A stretch of 64,000 nt of DNA from Cytobacillus gottheilii (GTDB lineage: Bacteria > Bacillota > Bacilli > Bacillales > Cytobacillaceae), in NCBI RefSeq assembly GCF_900166665.1, contig NZ_LT800494.1, positions 1,839,262 through 1,903,261 of the forward strand, given 5' to 3'. A program made the position numbers and the translations under genes. Below the pieces are notes generated by a model. It was not told the DNA's origin. It saw only the letters and a program-made list of their open reading frames with translations, and did not search any database. The first letter of the stretch is position 1, and the number at the start of each line of letters is the position of its first letter. This document shows, piece after piece, positions 42,791 through 50,724 of this stretch.

Positions 42791-44638
42791 TTATCTAATC
42801 TGATTTTTTCTTTTTATTCTACAAGCTTTACATCTCTTCGGTATCTCAAAGTCCTTATTTAGAAAGAATCGTATCTCGCCTCTTGAAAGATTTAATTTTC
42901 GTGAGCAATCAACGCAATTATATCGATTTAATATATCGAAGATTATATTAGCAATCATATCTGTAAAGTACTCGAACATCGACTCTGGACTTTCTTGAAT
43001 TTTAATGACGCTTTTATTCCATGTTTCTTTGTCTTCTAATTTGAGATTCTCACTAATGGGGATTAGTACGTTGTTATAGATAAAATATTCTTTCGTGACA
43101 GGTTCAATTCGACTATCTCCGGATCTCGCCTCAAATTTTATTCTAATTGCTTCTTCAGATTCGAATCTATAAGAAAAATATACATCGAGGTATTTTTTCT
43201 TTTTTTTCATACCTATATAGCCTGATGGGACATAGTATACATCTGTCCTAATGGTTTTCCTGTTGTATCTAACTTCTAATTCTCTTAAGACTTCTGAAAA
43301 TCTTCTTTCCAATCTCAAATTAGAACTTCCTAAAACTAGCTTTTCAATTTCGCTAGTTAAGTATACTTGAATGTAATTATAGTCATTTGAATAAACTATA
43401 TCATCTTTAATATAGAGGTCTTTTTTTCTTCCCCCAAGACTCAAATCTACATACGTTTTTTGAAGATGGTAACTGTTTAAATAAATTGAATAACAAGAAT
43501 CATAGTTCCTATATTTACTTCTTAAGTTATCGATTACCTCGTTTAATGTGGAATTATTTTTAGCGTCATTATGTCTTTTACGATCTAAATAATCAGCTTT
43601 TAATTGTTTTATTTTCCCACTTACTATTTGTGTAGCACTATTTGCATCATGTCGCATAGTGTCAATTTCAAAGGAACTTGATCGTGACACATAGTCAAAC
43701 ACATAATCGAATCGAATAACTTTGGTTTGTAATTTTTTCCACTTTATAATATCAATTAATTGTACTGTAAACATTTCACTTTTGTTATTTTCTTCTAAGT
43801 AGTTTACTATAATATTAAATAGTTCTTCAGCTTTAAGTTTTATGTAGTCTTCAAAAATATTACTACATTCTTGTTTTCTGAGTATTTTCTTTACGATTTC
43901 TAAGTCATCTTTTTCTATGATTTTGATAATATTTACTATGTCAAGTATATTTCTTGAGTTCTCCTTGTATTTAATTAATTCGTCCCAAAACCAGTCTAAT
44001 TTTTTAAGTCTTTCTTTTGTTGTGGTATTAGTTTCACTACTCAATTCTTCTTTGTGTTGCCCAATATTACTATAATAAGCGTCATTTTTCTTTATGTTAA
44101 AGCACTTACCACTGTAGAAGAGTGCTTTAAATGTTAAGTCGCTATTCTTATTTATTAACTGTTTAATGTCGATCTCAACTACAATATTTCTCAGTTCTAG
44201 CCAAATGTCTAAATAATCCCTAATCTTCTTTTTGTTACTAAATGCCATTTCAATATAAATTGTATTTCCACACTCAGTCAGTATTGTTATATCAGGTCTG
44301 TAAATCTGATCTCCAACTTTGTATGATTTTTCAATCAAAATATCTTTTACTATATAATTTCTTTCTTTATCAGAAACAACAGTAAACTTATCACCCTGTT
44401 CTAGAAATTTATTTTTAAACCAGAAGTGCATTTGAGACTCCGAATTACATTTAGTCGCATCAATATGAGCAAAGTGGGGAGTAATTCGTTTAGATTCAAT
44501 TGCTTTTGGATTTAAACTTGAACCACAAACAGGGCAGTTATATGTACTTTTCTTATTGGATTCATTTATTTCGTCAATTGTAATGATGTCTCCATTGTCA
44601 TTCTTGGCAAACCACAGTTTTACATTTTCATAATTCAT
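42791..44638 (-). CDS. CoiA-like protein with zinc ribbon and nuclease-like domain
   Basis: 615 aa. Residues 30-58 contain CPVCGSSL followed by HFAHIDATKC, the N-terminal pattern of CoiA family proteins. YRPDITI and YIEMAF (about 118-135) fit the core of a PD-(D/E)XK-type nuclease. The long middle is unassigned and the C-terminus has another Cys pair (CVDCSRK...CKACRIK). CoiA acts in competence and recombination; phage homologues are not well studied. The gene precedes the RNA polymerase by 13 bases, so both share a transcript. Confidence 0.65.
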   Translation of the reverse strand: MNYENVKLWFAKNDNGDIITIDEINESNKKSTYNCPVCGSSLNPKAIESKRITPHFAHIDATKCNSESQMHFWFKNKFLEQGDKFTVVSDKERNYIVKDILIEKSYKVGDQIYRPDITILTECGNTIYIEMAFSNKKKIRDYLDIWLELRNIVVEIDIKQLINKNSDLTFKALFYSGKCFNIKKNDAYYSNIGQHKEELSSETNTTTKERLKKLDWFWDELIKYKENSRNILDIVNIIKIIEKDDLEIVKKILRKQECSNIFEDYIKLKAEELFNIIVNYLEENNKSEMFTVQLIDIIKWKKLQTKVIRFDYVFDYVSRSSSFEIDTMRHDANSATQIVSGKIKQLKADYLDRKRHNDAKNNSTLNEVIDNLRSKYRNYDSCYSIYLNSYHLQKTYVDLSLGGRKKDLYIKDDIVYSNDYNYIQVYLTSEIEKLVLGSSNLRLERRFSEVLRELEVRYNRKTIRTDVYYVPSGYIGMKKKKKYLDVYFSYRFESEEAIRIKFEARSGDSRIEPVTKEYFIYNNVLIPISENLKLEDKETWNKSVIKIQESPESMFEYFTDMIANIIFDILNRYNCVDCSRKLNLSRGEIRFFLNKDFEIPKRCKACRIKRKNQIR

Positions 44639-44760
44639 TTAGATCCTCCCAATATTAATTTCCCCCTTAATCGTTTCTAAACTCAATTTCCTTTATCAGC
44701 TCTTATAATTTCTTTAACGAGATATCTCCCTAGACTATACCTATTCAAATATTGTTATAT

Positions 44761-44769
44761 AATTTATTT
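44761..44769 (-). promoter_or_regulatory. AAATAAATT motif upstream of the CoiA-like/RNA polymerase operon
   Basis: Lies in the 168-bp space between genes, about 120 bases before the CoiA-like start, in the direction of transcription. Confidence 0.5.
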
Positions 44770-44806
44770 ATTATAATTAATCAACAAAACTAAACTTAAA
44801 ATCGAT

Positions 44807-45094
44807 TCACTTATTCTTATGTAAATTCTTCATTCTTTCCGAAGCAGCCAGACGTTGTTCCTCACTCATTTCTCTCTTTTCACCTTTACGGAAAGAAACT
44901 TGATTTCCTTTAAGTTCAAACTTGATTGAAAGGGGAGACTCACGACCATCTTCATATGTAGGAACAACATTATCAATCCCTAAAAGCTTCACAATCTTAG
45001 TAATATGGGGCGGAAAGCAACTGTATCCAATCCATTTACCTGTATCAGCTTCAAAAACCAAACTTGTTTCTTGTTCTTCTTTAGCAAATCCCAT
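44807..45094 (-). CDS. Small protein, unknown function
   Basis: 95 aa: a beta-rich first part (ETSLVFEADTGKWIGYSCFPPH) followed by a basic C-terminal helix (REMSEEQRLAASERMKNLHKNK). The last motif resembles a NUMOD-like helix or a nucleic-acid-binding tail. The ribosome site is AAGGAGGAA. Function unknown. Confidence 0.5.
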   Translation of the reverse strand: MGFAKEEQETSLVFEADTGKWIGYSCFPPHITKIVKLLGIDNVVPTYEDGRESPLSIKFELKGNQVSFRKGEKREMSEEQRLAASERMKNLHKNK

Positions 45095-45251
45095 TAATTA
45101 TTCCTCCTTAAATTTTAAAATCAATTCTAAGCTCATTTCCCTTACTCAACTCTTATAAAAATAACCCTAATAATCCAACCTAGACACTTAGTATTCAAAA
45201 CCAATTAAATTTATTTTCCTAATTAAACAAACAGCAATTCTCACCAATCAA

Positions 45252-45449
45252 TTAATATACTAATCTCATCTTTTTAACTAAACTCTTATATGTATATTTC
45301 AATTTATTTACGATGTGTAAGTTGTTAAAACTGCCATTCCATATGTATTCCTCATATAAAGACTGCTCATTTTCGTCTGCAAGGTTGTCCAATATTAACT
45401 GCTCCAGATAATAAATCACATCCTCATCTCTGAATTTGTGCTTTTCCAT
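45252..45449 (-). CDS. Small protein, unknown function
   Basis: 65 aa, helical (EDVIYYLEQLILDNLADENEQSLYE), ending in a basic KKMRLVY. Start ATG 45449 follows GGAGGTG. Upstream, TTGACT and TATTATAAT with an AAATAAATT motif between them form a possible host promoter overlapping the phage motif. Not recognised. Confidence 0.5.
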   Translation of the reverse strand: MEKHKFRDEDVIYYLEQLILDNLADENEQSLYEEYIWNGSFNNLHIVNKLKYTYKSLVKKMRLVY

Positions 45450-45500
45450 GTGTTTTCACCTCCGATTCCCTAAAATTTGTAACTTGTCTATTATAATATC

Positions 45501-45509
45501 AATTTATTT
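45501..45509 (-). promoter_or_regulatory. AAATAAATT motif overlapping a possible host promoter
   Basis: On the minus strand TTGACT, then TAATTAGAAATAAATTGA, then TATAAT. The motif occupies the spacer between a good -35 and -10. Confidence 0.5.
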
Positions 45510-45555
45510 CTAATTAGTCAATATAGTTTCAAATAAAAATTGAGGGATAGGATAG

Positions 45556-45768
45556 TTATTCTTCTATATTTGTATGTAGATCATCGACCTTACAATTAAG
45601 ATATTTTGCTATTTTATGTGCCCTCACCAAAGTTGGAAAGGAACGACCTGTAACCCAATTGGAGACAGTTTGTACATCAACGCCCAGTGCTTTTCCTAAC
45701 TCTTCCTGACTTACTTCTTTAATAACCATTAGCTTTTTTAGATTTGACTTCAACAATTCCTTATTCAC
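45556..45768 (-). CDS. XRE-family transcription regulator (short)
   Basis: 70 aa, almost entirely a helix-turn-helix domain (KKLMVIKEVSQEELGKALGV, DVQTVSNWVTGRSFPTL). Start GTG 45768; AAAGGAGGG lies upstream with long spacing, and a later TTG is possible. It is divergent from tubR across a 215-bp A+T-rich region, so it may regulate that promoter or its own. Confidence 0.75.
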   Translation of the reverse strand: MNKELLKSNLKKLMVIKEVSQEELGKALGVDVQTVSNWVTGRSFPTLVRAHKIAKYLNCKVDDLHTNIEE

Positions 45769-45878
45769 TCCTATTATATCCCTCCTTTCAAATATACCTT
45801 CTACGCTATATTATATCAATATTTGTCCAAATGACTACATAAAATTTATAAAATTATAAAAAATATTTATGATAATAC

Positions 45879-45908
45879 TTGCATTATTTATAAAAATGGA
45901 AATATAAT
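45879..45908 (+). promoter_or_regulatory. Probable promoter of the tubRZ operon
   Basis: -35 TTGCAT (45879-45884), 18-bp spacer, -10 TATAAT (45903-45908). It drives towards tubR; the start would fall just before the ATTGAATATC repeat at 45920. Confidence 0.6.
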
Positions 45909-45919
45909 GAACCCATATC

Positions 45920-45985
45920 ATTGAATATCAACAATTATCAGTAAACATTTTTGTCGATATTCAAGTATCAAGGAGGATATTCAAT
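45920..45985. repeat. GATATTCAA repeats in front of tubR (candidate TubR sites)
   Basis: ATTGAATATC (45920-45929) is the exact reverse complement of GATATTCAAT (45976-45985), and a third copy GATATTCAA stands at 45956-45964. All lie downstream of the promoter and up to the tubR start, a suitable place for an autorepressor or for a centromere (tubC). Confidence 0.5.
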
Positions 45986-46268
45986 GGATAAATATTTCAA
46001 CGCAATAGTCGATGGATTGAATCTACAAGACATTGAAGTTTTAAATGTTCTCACATCTACAAGAGCAACCTCATTATTATCTGCAATTACCCGAAAGGAA
46101 GTGAATGATAAAGTTTCTTATTCTGAAGCAATTTTTAGAAAGACTCTACAAAGATTAGAAGCTATTAAATTTGTAAATGTTGTGACTGGCAACAAAGAAC
46201 ATTCAATCTACGCAACTGAATTTGGTCAAAATGCAATCAATCTTATAGCAGAAAGGAATGAAGTGTAA
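45984..46268 (+). CDS. TubR-like winged-helix DNA-binding adaptor
   Basis: 94 aa from ATG 45984, seven bases after AAGGAGG; a longer frame from 45951 lacks a site. The winged-helix pattern is clear: NVLTSTRATSLLSAITRKEVND, a recognition helix SYSEAIFRKTLQRLEAIKFV and a wing NVVTGNKEHSIYATEFG. It overlaps tubZ by one base. In type III partition systems TubR binds the centromere tubC, represses the operon and links DNA to TubZ filaments. The assignment rests on fold and coupling to the tubulin-like gene. Confidence 0.75.
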   Translation: MDKYFNAIVDGLNLQDIEVLNVLTSTRATSLLSAITRKEVNDKVSYSEAIFRKTLQRLEAIKFVNVVTGNKEHSIYATEFGQNAINLIAERNEV

Positions 46269-47392
46269 TGTTTATTTCATTAATCGGGTTAGGGCAAGCT
46301 GGAGGCAATGTCTGTGACTTAGCAGCACAAAGAGGAATGTATACTGCCGCAATAAACTTCTCACAAAAAGATCTTGATTCATTAGAAAGTGTAGAAAGAA
46401 AACTTAAATTAGTTGGCTCTGAAGGGATAGGGAAGAGAAGGGAAAATGCTCTAGAGTTAATGAACAATAATTATGATTTAATGATTAACTTTGTCAAAGA
46501 GAACTTCTCACACTCTTCAATAGAAATAATTGTTGTTCCGTTTTCAACTGCAGGAGGGAGTGGGGCAGGGATTGCACCTGTATTTCTAAGTTTGTTGATG
46601 AATGCAATGCCAGAAAAGGTTTTCGTAGCTATGCCGATTCTCCCTGATAAGAAAGAAGTTTATACCAGTCAGCGTAATAGTTTAGAGACATTTGATGATT
46701 TATCAAAATTAGATATTTTAGTTTTACCTTTAGATAATCATAAATCAAGAAAGATAACTCAATCTAACAGCAAAGCTACTTTATATAAGAAAGCTAATGA
46801 GTTTGTTATCGATCAATTTGAACGGATTAACAACTATTTTGAATTAAATTCCCAATATGGAATTGTAGACAAGAGAGATGTTAAAAATGCTTTCTCGCAA
46901 ACAGGAGTAGCTACAATAGGTATTACCGATATATCGAAAGTATCTCTAAATATGGATATGAGTGAAAATGGCATTGCTAATAAGATAAAAGGATCTTGGA
47001 TCACTTCACTGTTTGCTGATATTGATATGGAGAAGGTTACGAGTGCAGTATTTATTTTTGAGGGACAGGAAAGACTCATGGATTCAATCAACTTAGAAAA
47101 AGTGTTTGATGGATTTAAAAATAGAATGCCAGTTAATTTGTATGAAGGATATTACATTGGAGAAGGTGGGACAGTTTTAACTATTCTAACCGGATTGAGG
47201 TGGTGTAATTCACGATTAAAAGAGATAGATGATATCTTGCAAGATACAACTGGAATCTTAGACGCTGTTTCGGATAATGAAAAATATGAAGCAATTTCAC
47301 TAAGGCAGTCAGCACCAAAGCAACAAGTCCAGTCAAAGTCCAAAGTACAAGATATTAGCTCCCTTATCGGTCAATTCAAACGTACTAATTAG
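46268..47392 (+). CDS. TubZ/FtsZ-like GTPase for plasmid segregation
   Basis: 374 aa. The N-terminal nucleotide motif is GLGQAGGNVCDLA (residues 7-19) and the tubulin signature appears as STAGGSGAGI (93-102, for GGGTGSG). A T7-loop-like ADIDMEKV lies near residue 255 and a basic C-terminal tail (QSKSKVQDISSLIGQFKRTN) may bind TubR. It should polymerise with GTP and move the replicon during division, as in Bacillus plasmids pBtoxis and pXO1 and some phages. Divergence from FtsZ (Thr lost from GGGTG) is typical of TubZ. Confidence 0.88.
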   Translation: MFISLIGLGQAGGNVCDLAAQRGMYTAAINFSQKDLDSLESVERKLKLVGSEGIGKRRENALELMNNNYDLMINFVKENFSHSSIEIIVVPFSTAGGSGAGIAPVFLSLLMNAMPEKVFVAMPILPDKKEVYTSQRNSLETFDDLSKLDILVLPLDNHKSRKITQSNSKATLYKKANEFVIDQFERINNYFELNSQYGIVDKRDVKNAFSQTGVATIGITDISKVSLNMDMSENGIANKIKGSWITSLFADIDMEKVTSAVFIFEGQERLMDSINLEKVFDGFKNRMPVNLYEGYYIGEGGTVLTILTGLRWCNSRLKEIDDILQDTTGILDAVSDNEKYEAISLRQSAPKQQVQSKSKVQDISSLIGQFKRTN

Positions 47393-47414
47393 TATTCTGA
47401 AAAACTTAAATTAT

Positions 47415-47496
47415 ATTACCCACTCATTACCCAAATAGCCAAATTTCATTACCCATTATCATTACCGCCCTGTGGGTAATGAAATTTCGTTACCCA
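47415..47496. repeat. CATTACCC repeat cluster with 15-bp inverted repeat after tubZ
   Basis: Copies of ATTACCC stand at 47415, 47425, 47447 and, with one change, 47460 and 47488. AAATTTCATTACCCA (47441-47455) and TGGGTAATGAAATTT (47473-47487) are a perfect 15-bp inverted repeat with a 17-base loop. No T-run follows, so a protein-binding site (iterons or centromere) is likelier than a terminator. Confidence 0.65.
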
Positions 47497-47583
47497 GATA
47501 TGATAATTATAAAAATACACTTTCTAATTTTTCGGTAACAAAACTATAAATTTAATTTTCTACAAAAATAAGGAGAGTTAGTC

Positions 47584-48165
47584 ATGTATAAAATAACATC
47601 TAAGTTTCTGCAGCAAGAAGGCTTTCGTTCTTCCAGTCATAAAGGTATCGATTTTTCAATGCCGAATGGAACTCCACTTAAATCAATTAGAGATGGTATT
47701 TGTCACATAAGAGACTATGGCAGTACAAACGCTGGCAAAACTGTCCTAGTTGAATGGGAAGACGGTAAGACGGCTGTATACGGTCATCTAAGTGACTTTG
47801 CAGTCACGGAAGGGCAAAGGATTAGTGCAGGAGACTTGATTGGTTACAGTGGCAACAGTGGCTTTGTACAAGGGGCTAATGGCGGCTACCATCTTCACTT
47901 CGGATTAAAGGAGAACGGACAATTCATTGACCCTTCTCCTTATGTATCCGATATTCAGAACATGAATAGCAAAGGTGAAATTTTGCAACAGGTAGCCGAA
48001 ACAAAGATTAACTTTATGGATTACTTTCAGCAACATATGGATTTAATCGGAAATCAGCTCATCGACCTGAAAGCCAATTTTATAAACTTCCTAATATTAT
48101 CTGATTATTCTCCAATCATACAGTTGCTGAAGAATATTGTACAATTTATCTTTTTCAATATTTAA
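47584..48165 (+). CDS. M23-family peptidase (LytM-like)
   Basis: 193 aa. HKGIDF (H and D metal ligands, residues 20-25) and GYHLHFGL (H-x-H, about 101-108) are the M23 zinc-site motifs; GHLSDF lies between. No signal peptide is visible. The C-terminal 60 residues are helical and hydrophobic and may contact membrane. M23 enzymes cut peptidoglycan cross-links. Its place between TubZ and membrane proteins suggests local wall opening for a transfer or secretion complex rather than lysis, but this is inferred. Confidence 0.85.
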   Translation: MYKITSKFLQQEGFRSSSHKGIDFSMPNGTPLKSIRDGICHIRDYGSTNAGKTVLVEWEDGKTAVYGHLSDFAVTEGQRISAGDLIGYSGNSGFVQGANGGYHLHFGLKENGQFIDPSPYVSDIQNMNSKGEILQQVAETKINFMDYFQQHMDLIGNQLIDLKANFINFLILSDYSPIIQLLKNIVQFIFFNI

Positions 48166-48243
48166 ACGTTCAAAGTCTATATACTGCAACTTATCGAATT
48201 CAATCTCCCAAGACTGCTTTTCTTCGACCCACCAGTGTTTCAA
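48097..48243 (-). CDS. Small antisense protein gene overlapping the M23 3' end
   Basis: 48 aa from TTG 48243 (MKHWWVEEKQSWEIEFDKLQ) with AGGGGTGA upstream. It overlaps the M23 coding end on the opposite strand by 69 bases. An AAATAAATT motif in its own direction precedes it. Not recognised. Confidence 0.4.
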   Translation of the reverse strand: MKHWWVEEKQSWEIEFDKLQYIDFERLNIEKDKLYNILQQLYDWRIIR

Positions 48244-48264
48244 GCAAATCACCCCTGAGTTAAT

Positions 48265-48333
48265 TTATTTATTTCTATTTGAACTATCACAAATTTCATC
48301 AATAAGACGATCTCCATCATTACGTTTAGTCAT
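48265..48333 (-). CDS. Small peptide gene (22 aa)
   Basis: MTKRNDGDRLIDEICDSSNR plus NK, starting at ATG 48333 behind TGGAGGAA. An AAATAAATT motif (48262) overlaps its stop codon. It forms a pair with the 48-aa gene downstream; function unknown. Confidence 0.4.
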   Translation of the reverse strand: MTKRNDGDRLIDEICDSSNRNK

Positions 48334-48395
48334 TTTTAAGTTCCTCCAGTAGTAATAATGGTAATATCATGTCCTTTGTAGAGGAGATTTATACT

Positions 48396-48827
48396 ATGAC
48401 TTATAAAAAGGTAAACCTATATCTAAAAGAGGAAATCATGGAAGAAATTGAAGACATACTCAAATACAGGAGAACTAGATATGCTTTATATAATCCTATA
48501 GAGCTAGAAGAAATTACTGCAGAGGATTTTGTAGCAGGCTGTGTGATTTTCTATATTGATCAGATTAAATCAATACACGACTTGTCCAATATCAATGAGC
48601 TAAACGAAGACTCCCAATTGCAAAACAAACTAGATGAATTATTAAAGCAAAAGAACATTAGTCAAAGAGAGCTTTCTGAAATGACAGGTATTGTGCCAAG
48701 TAACATTAACAACTATGTAAAAAATAGAAATCAACCAACACTTGATCATTTTTTAAGAATATGGATTTCTCTTGATTGCCCTCCGTTAACTTGGTTATTG
48801 CACCGGATTCCAGTTTTGAAAAAATAA
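48396..48827 (+). CDS. XRE-type regulator with N-terminal extension
   Basis: 143 aa from ATG 48396, behind GAGGAG. The first 70 residues are helical and acidic; residues 76-130 form a helix-turn-helix (LDELLKQKNISQRELSEMTGI, VPSNINNYVKNRNQPTLDH). It stands between the M23 and membrane-protein genes and is a candidate regulator of this module. Confidence 0.75.
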   Translation: MTYKKVNLYLKEEIMEEIEDILKYRRTRYALYNPIELEEITAEDFVAGCVIFYIDQIKSIHDLSNINELNEDSQLQNKLDELLKQKNISQRELSEMTGIVPSNINNYVKNRNQPTLDHFLRIWISLDCPPLTWLLHRIPVLKK

Positions 48828-48910
48828 TTCTATATATGGAATAGGACAATTTTCTAGGCGAATATCCTATGAATACAATAAAGTATAAAAACATCAAGGA
48901 GTGAGACATC

Positions 48911-49093
48911 ATGATTACTTCACTATTTATCATTGGTAGTGCAATTAAAATAGCAGCCGTTTGTGGTGCAGGAATTGCTGGTTCAGAAATGTTGAAATTT
49001 TTACATGAATTCAACCCAAAAACTAAAAAGAAAGGTGATAAAAATGACGATATCGGTCAACTTCTGCGTGAAAAATCCAAAGAGTTATCTTAA
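48911..49093 (+). CDS. Small membrane protein
   Basis: 60 aa with one N-terminal membrane helix (TSLFIIGSAIKIAAVCGAGIA) and a charged cytoplasmic tail (KTKKKGDKNDDIGQLLREKSKE). Start ATG 48911 follows AAGGAG. It overlaps the next gene. It could be a subunit of the membrane complex encoded downstream, or holin-like; neither can be shown. Confidence 0.55.
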   Translation: MITSLFIIGSAIKIAAVCGAGIAGSEMLKFLHEFNPKTKKKGDKNDDIGQLLREKSKELS

Positions 49094-49565
49094 TTATCAC
49101 CTTTCTAGTTTTAAGGTAAACGAAAATTTTACAGACCGAATCTTAAAGGAGGTGAAACAGCTAACGCAAAAAGAAGCGAAGAAATACGGCAAAATAGCAA
49201 AGAGTTTCATAGCAACATCAATCAGTTTCCTGACATTATCATCAAGATCAATGGCAGCAACTACAGTTACAACAAACACAACTCAACAAGCAATCAACAT
49301 GGGGTTACCAGCAGAGCTAACAGAGCCATTAATGGAATTAATAAAATTAGCAATGGGAGGCTCGCTACTTCTAACCATCTTACTTCTAATCGCAGCAGGT
49401 GTAATGATTCAATTCAAGAAGAAAAAAGAAGGTATAGAGTGGAACAATCTAATAATCAAAGGTTTCATCCAAATACTTATCAGCACACCTCTCGTATTCC
49501 TTCTCTACTACATCGTGACAACGATTTTAGGAAGCAATTTCATTCAATTCTTAAATCCATTCTAA
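49044..49565 (+). CDS. Pilin-like (VirB2/TrbC-type) two-TM protein, probable
   Basis: 173 aa if ATG 49044 is used. A basic N-terminus leads to a long signal-like hydrophobic segment (IAKSFIATSISFLTLSSRSMAA) with a probable cleavage after SMA. Two membrane helices follow (LAMGGSLLLTILLLIAAGVMI and FIQILISTPLVFLLYYIVTTI). Signal plus two-TM hairpin is the architecture of VirB2/TrbC pilins of type IV secretion. It overlaps genes on both sides. The call is architectural, not by motif; a strong AAAGGAGGTG at 49145 has no good start after it. Confidence 0.5.
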   Translation: MTISVNFCVKNPKSYLNYHLSSFKVNENFTDRILKEVKQLTQKEAKKYGKIAKSFIATSISFLTLSSRSMAATTVTTNTTQQAINMGLPAELTEPLMELIKLAMGGSLLLTILLLIAAGVMIQFKKKKEGIEWNNLIIKGFIQILISTPLVFLLYYIVTTILGSNFIQFLNPF

Positions 49566-50713
49566 ATAAACCAATATTTAAAGTAGCACCAGTAACCGTT
49601 TTTTCTTCAGCATTCTTAGGATCATCATTTGCTAGTGCATCAACATGGGATACAATCACTCGCAAGAAAGGCATTCTAACTCATGATTATTCAGGTAATG
49701 AAGAAACTACCTTACTAGGCTTAGGAGAGATTATTAAGAACATATCTGCAGCTATTGAATGGCTAAAGGACATTAAGACTCACATCTATGAATTTTCAAT
49801 TGACATTTTTGCATTTGTTTTTGAAATGTTAATGGTAGTAGGATTACAGACTCCAAGTTTTATATTTAACAATAGTTTCACCATCAGCACGACACAGATA
49901 TTTTCGATCATTTCAATTACTATTATCATTTTACTTACAATCTTTGAATCTCTTGTGCAAATGGGCAGCAAAGTCACAAAACAACAATATACAAAATTTA
50001 CAGATATTATAAAGAGGTTGCCTATTGCAGTAGGTGTTGCTGGATTTGCTCCATTCCTGTTTGAATTTTGCTTTAAGATGATAAATAAATTAACAAGAGG
50101 TATCTCCAAAATTGGAGGAGATATTCTAAGTGGCAGCTCTTTAAAAGAAATAGTAAGCCTAAGTGGGGTAGATGTTCTAGGGATGCTTTTGTTTGACTTT
50201 GTAGCTTTAGGTTTACTCATTCCTATTCTTTTGCAATCAGGCAGACGTTGGTGGGATTTATTTACTTTATCTGCAGTTAGTCCTTTAGCTTTCACAGCAT
50301 GGATATTTGACCGACACAGACATTTACATTCTCAATGGTGGAATACAATCAAACGATTATCAATGGTTCAATTAGTATTTGCAACATTTATCACATTAAT
50401 GGGGGTATTTCTTTACAGTGCGAGATTCATCTCTGCAGATATGTGGGTGTATAAAATTCTAATCATACTAGGGGGCTTATACCGCATTGCAAATCCTCCT
50501 CAGTTTGTTAAAGCTTATAGCAGAGGTGAGGACACTGCAGGTATATTTGATGCATACACTAAAACTTTCAAAGGAGTATATGATACTGTTACTTTTAAAA
50601 AATTTGCACCATTGAATTATTACAGAAAACAAAAAGGGTTGAATTTGCAGCGTAACGTTTTGAGAGCAAAGCATGGTAAACGATTTGTGGACGATTTAAT
50701 TAAGGGTAAATAG
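49439..50713 (+). CDS. VirB6/TrbL-like polytopic membrane protein, probable
   Basis: 424 aa, GTG 49439 behind AGAAGG, overlapping the previous gene by 127 bases. A hydrophobic signal-like segment ending FASAS is followed by five or more membrane helices (FSIDIFAFVFEMLMVVG, IFSIISITIIILLTIFE, LPIAVGVAGFAPFLFEF, LFDFVALGLLIPILLQ, LVFATFITLMGVFLY). WIFDRHRHLHSQWW lies before the last helices. The number and placing of helices and the context resemble VirB6/TrbL channel proteins of conjugation systems. The FtsK-type motor gene follows by 11 bases. Confidence 0.55.
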   Translation: MEQSNNQRFHPNTYQHTSRIPSLLHRDNDFRKQFHSILKSILNKPIFKVAPVTVFSSAFLGSSFASASTWDTITRKKGILTHDYSGNEETTLLGLGEIIKNISAAIEWLKDIKTHIYEFSIDIFAFVFEMLMVVGLQTPSFIFNNSFTISTTQIFSIISITIIILLTIFESLVQMGSKVTKQQYTKFTDIIKRLPIAVGVAGFAPFLFEFCFKMINKLTRGISKIGGDILSGSSLKEIVSLSGVDVLGMLLFDFVALGLLIPILLQSGRRWWDLFTLSAVSPLAFTAWIFDRHRHLHSQWWNTIKRLSMVQLVFATFITLMGVFLYSARFISADMWVYKILIILGGLYRIANPPQFVKAYSRGEDTAGIFDAYTKTFKGVYDTVTFKKFAPLNYYRKQKGLNLQRNVLRAKHGKRFVDDLIKGK

Positions 50714-50724
50714 GAGGGGAAAAG

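Noticed and set aside
48911-49093. Holin
   Set aside because: One TM segment and a charged tail would fit, but no endolysin is adjacent and the M23 protein lacks the usual binding domain; the membrane-complex context fits better.
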